Source: Flavobacteriales bacterium (GTDB lineage: Bacteria > Bacteroidota > Bacteroidia > Flavobacteriales > JADGDT01). Taken from it: a DNA stretch of 6,938 bases. Made by a program: the position numbers and the translations under genes. The DNA is taken from assembly GCA_023145275.1 (NCBI GenBank), contig JAGLEB010000147.1:1-6938 (forward strand). The letters run 5' to 3'. Numbering within the stretch: position 1 is the first letter of the stretch; each line of letters begins with the position of its first letter. Below, piece by piece: positions 6,276 to 6,938 of this stretch. The notes beneath the pieces are model-generated. The model ran no database searches. It was not told where the DNA came from and saw nothing but the letters and a program-made list of their open reading frames with translations.

Positions 6276-6938
6276 CTAAATCGGAAAATAATATATGCGA
6301 GGCCCATTGTCAACTTTTTCAGGAATCTTAATCTCGTGTGATGAGATGAAATTATTTATTAAACCAACTTGCATTTCGGCATCATCATTACAAGTGTGAT
6401 ACATCAATAAGTCTTCTCCTAAATTACTGAAGACCTCTCTTAGTACGTTATCATACATTTCGTGCCATTTTTTGTCATGCCAATTACATGTAGTTAATTC
6501 AGGAATTGCTTCACCTATTTTTTTCGGATCTCCAGACTTTAGTAATGTTACAATTTCGTCTTTTGTCATTGTTCCGTCACAAATAAGATTGTCATCTTTT
6601 TCTATTGCTTCTGCAATTCCTATTATCAGAGCCTTCGAAAATACAGATTTCGCATCGGTAAGCGTTAGGAATTTATGTTCATCATCATCGTAAATGGCCT
6701 TGTTATATGCTTTTTCGAGAGCTTGAAGTTCGTCATGAGTCCCCGAAAATCTATACTCCTTAACGGAAACAAGCATAATGTTTCCCGCATCGTCAGTGTC
6801 GTCTGGAGCTGCTCCGTGATTTACCTGAACAGATACTCCTTCATCCCACCTGAAAACAGTTGTAGTATGTGGAGGCCATAGTAGTGATGAGCGCCCTGCA
6901 ACATCGCTGTATGCATCTTTCTGAAACACAGTTAAAGT
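6276..6938 (-). CDS. Unrecognised acidic protein, C-terminal part (start beyond window)
   Basis: The frame is open from the right window edge (ACT at 6938-6936) to a TAG at 6278-6276, giving 220 residues plus the stop. A GTG at 6929 is the only start-like codon near the edge, but the frame continues through it, so the gene is probably truncated by the window. I do not recognise the family. The visible start reads TLTVFQKDAYSDVAGRSSLL, followed by LWPPHTTTVFRWDEG and an acidic APDDTDDAGN. Helical-looking acidic stretches follow (HDELQALEKAYNKAIYDDDE; GIAEAIEKDD), with four cysteines, among them TCNWHDKKWHEMY, MYHTCNDD and LICDG. It ends GPRIYYFPI. No signal peptide or membrane segment is visible in the part present. 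The first residues faintly recall a beta/gamma-crystallin-like strand motif, but this is too weak to name. The length and sustained open frame support a real gene. Confidence 0.7.
   Translation of the reverse strand, partial: TLTVFQKDAYSDVAGRSSLLWPPHTTTVFRWDEGVSVQVNHGAAPDDTDDAGNIMLVSVKEYRFSGTHDELQALEKAYNKAIYDDDEHKFLTLTDAKSVFSKALIIGIAEAIEKDDNLICDGTMTKDEIVTLLKSGDPKKIGEAIPELTTCNWHDKKWHEMYDNVLREVFSNLGEDLLMYHTCNDDAEMQVGLINNFISSHEIKIPEKVDNGPRIYYFPI

Noticed and set aside
6472..6881. Two overlapping plus-strand open frames (6472-6693 and 6675-6881)
   Set aside because: They are antisense to the longer minus-strand frame 6276-6938 and show no protein-like motifs.

Overview
The window looks like a chromosomal segment of a low-GC member of the Bacteroidota. 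This rests on three observations: the AddA-type helicase-nuclease starts almost directly at its Walker A motif; the delta-prime clamp-loader subunit has the form typical of that phylum; and starts lack clear Shine-Dalgarno sequences, with a TTTG / TAnnTTTG-like promoter in front of the first gene. A decayed GH3 beta-glucosidase would suit a polysaccharide-degrading Bacteroidota lifestyle. The genus cannot be told from the sequence.

Positions 1-466 carry no gene. They hold two copies (1-96 and 198-296) of a roughly 95-bp repeat built from short stem-loops, with a further strong hairpin between them and a probable promoter at 413-445.

Positions 467-5568 form a tight co-directional (+) cluster. 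It contains an AddA/RecB-like helicase-nuclease (double-strand break processing), DNA polymerase III delta-prime (clamp loading) and a SpoU/TrmH-family RNA 2'-O-methyltransferase. Gaps of 23 and 15 bases suggest one operon. The first two genes share a DNA replication and repair theme; the third is RNA modification. AddB, the usual partner of AddA, is not in the window.

Positions 5569-6275 hold no intact gene but are not empty. They contain a previously easy-to-miss remnant of a GH3 beta-glucosidase (5674-5914). Its N-terminal start and its C-terminal fibronectin-III-like end are joined directly, out of frame, with roughly 2 kb of the catalytic gene missing. A strong hairpin with an A8/T8 tract follows (5919-5955), oriented as a terminator for minus-strand transcription, and then about 320 bp of AT-rich DNA.

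At the right edge, a minus-strand gene (6276-6938, running off the window) encodes an acidic protein that I do not recognise.

No convincing new biological system is visible. The items most worth a second look are the structured repeat pair, the GH3 deletion remnant and the unrecognised right-edge protein.
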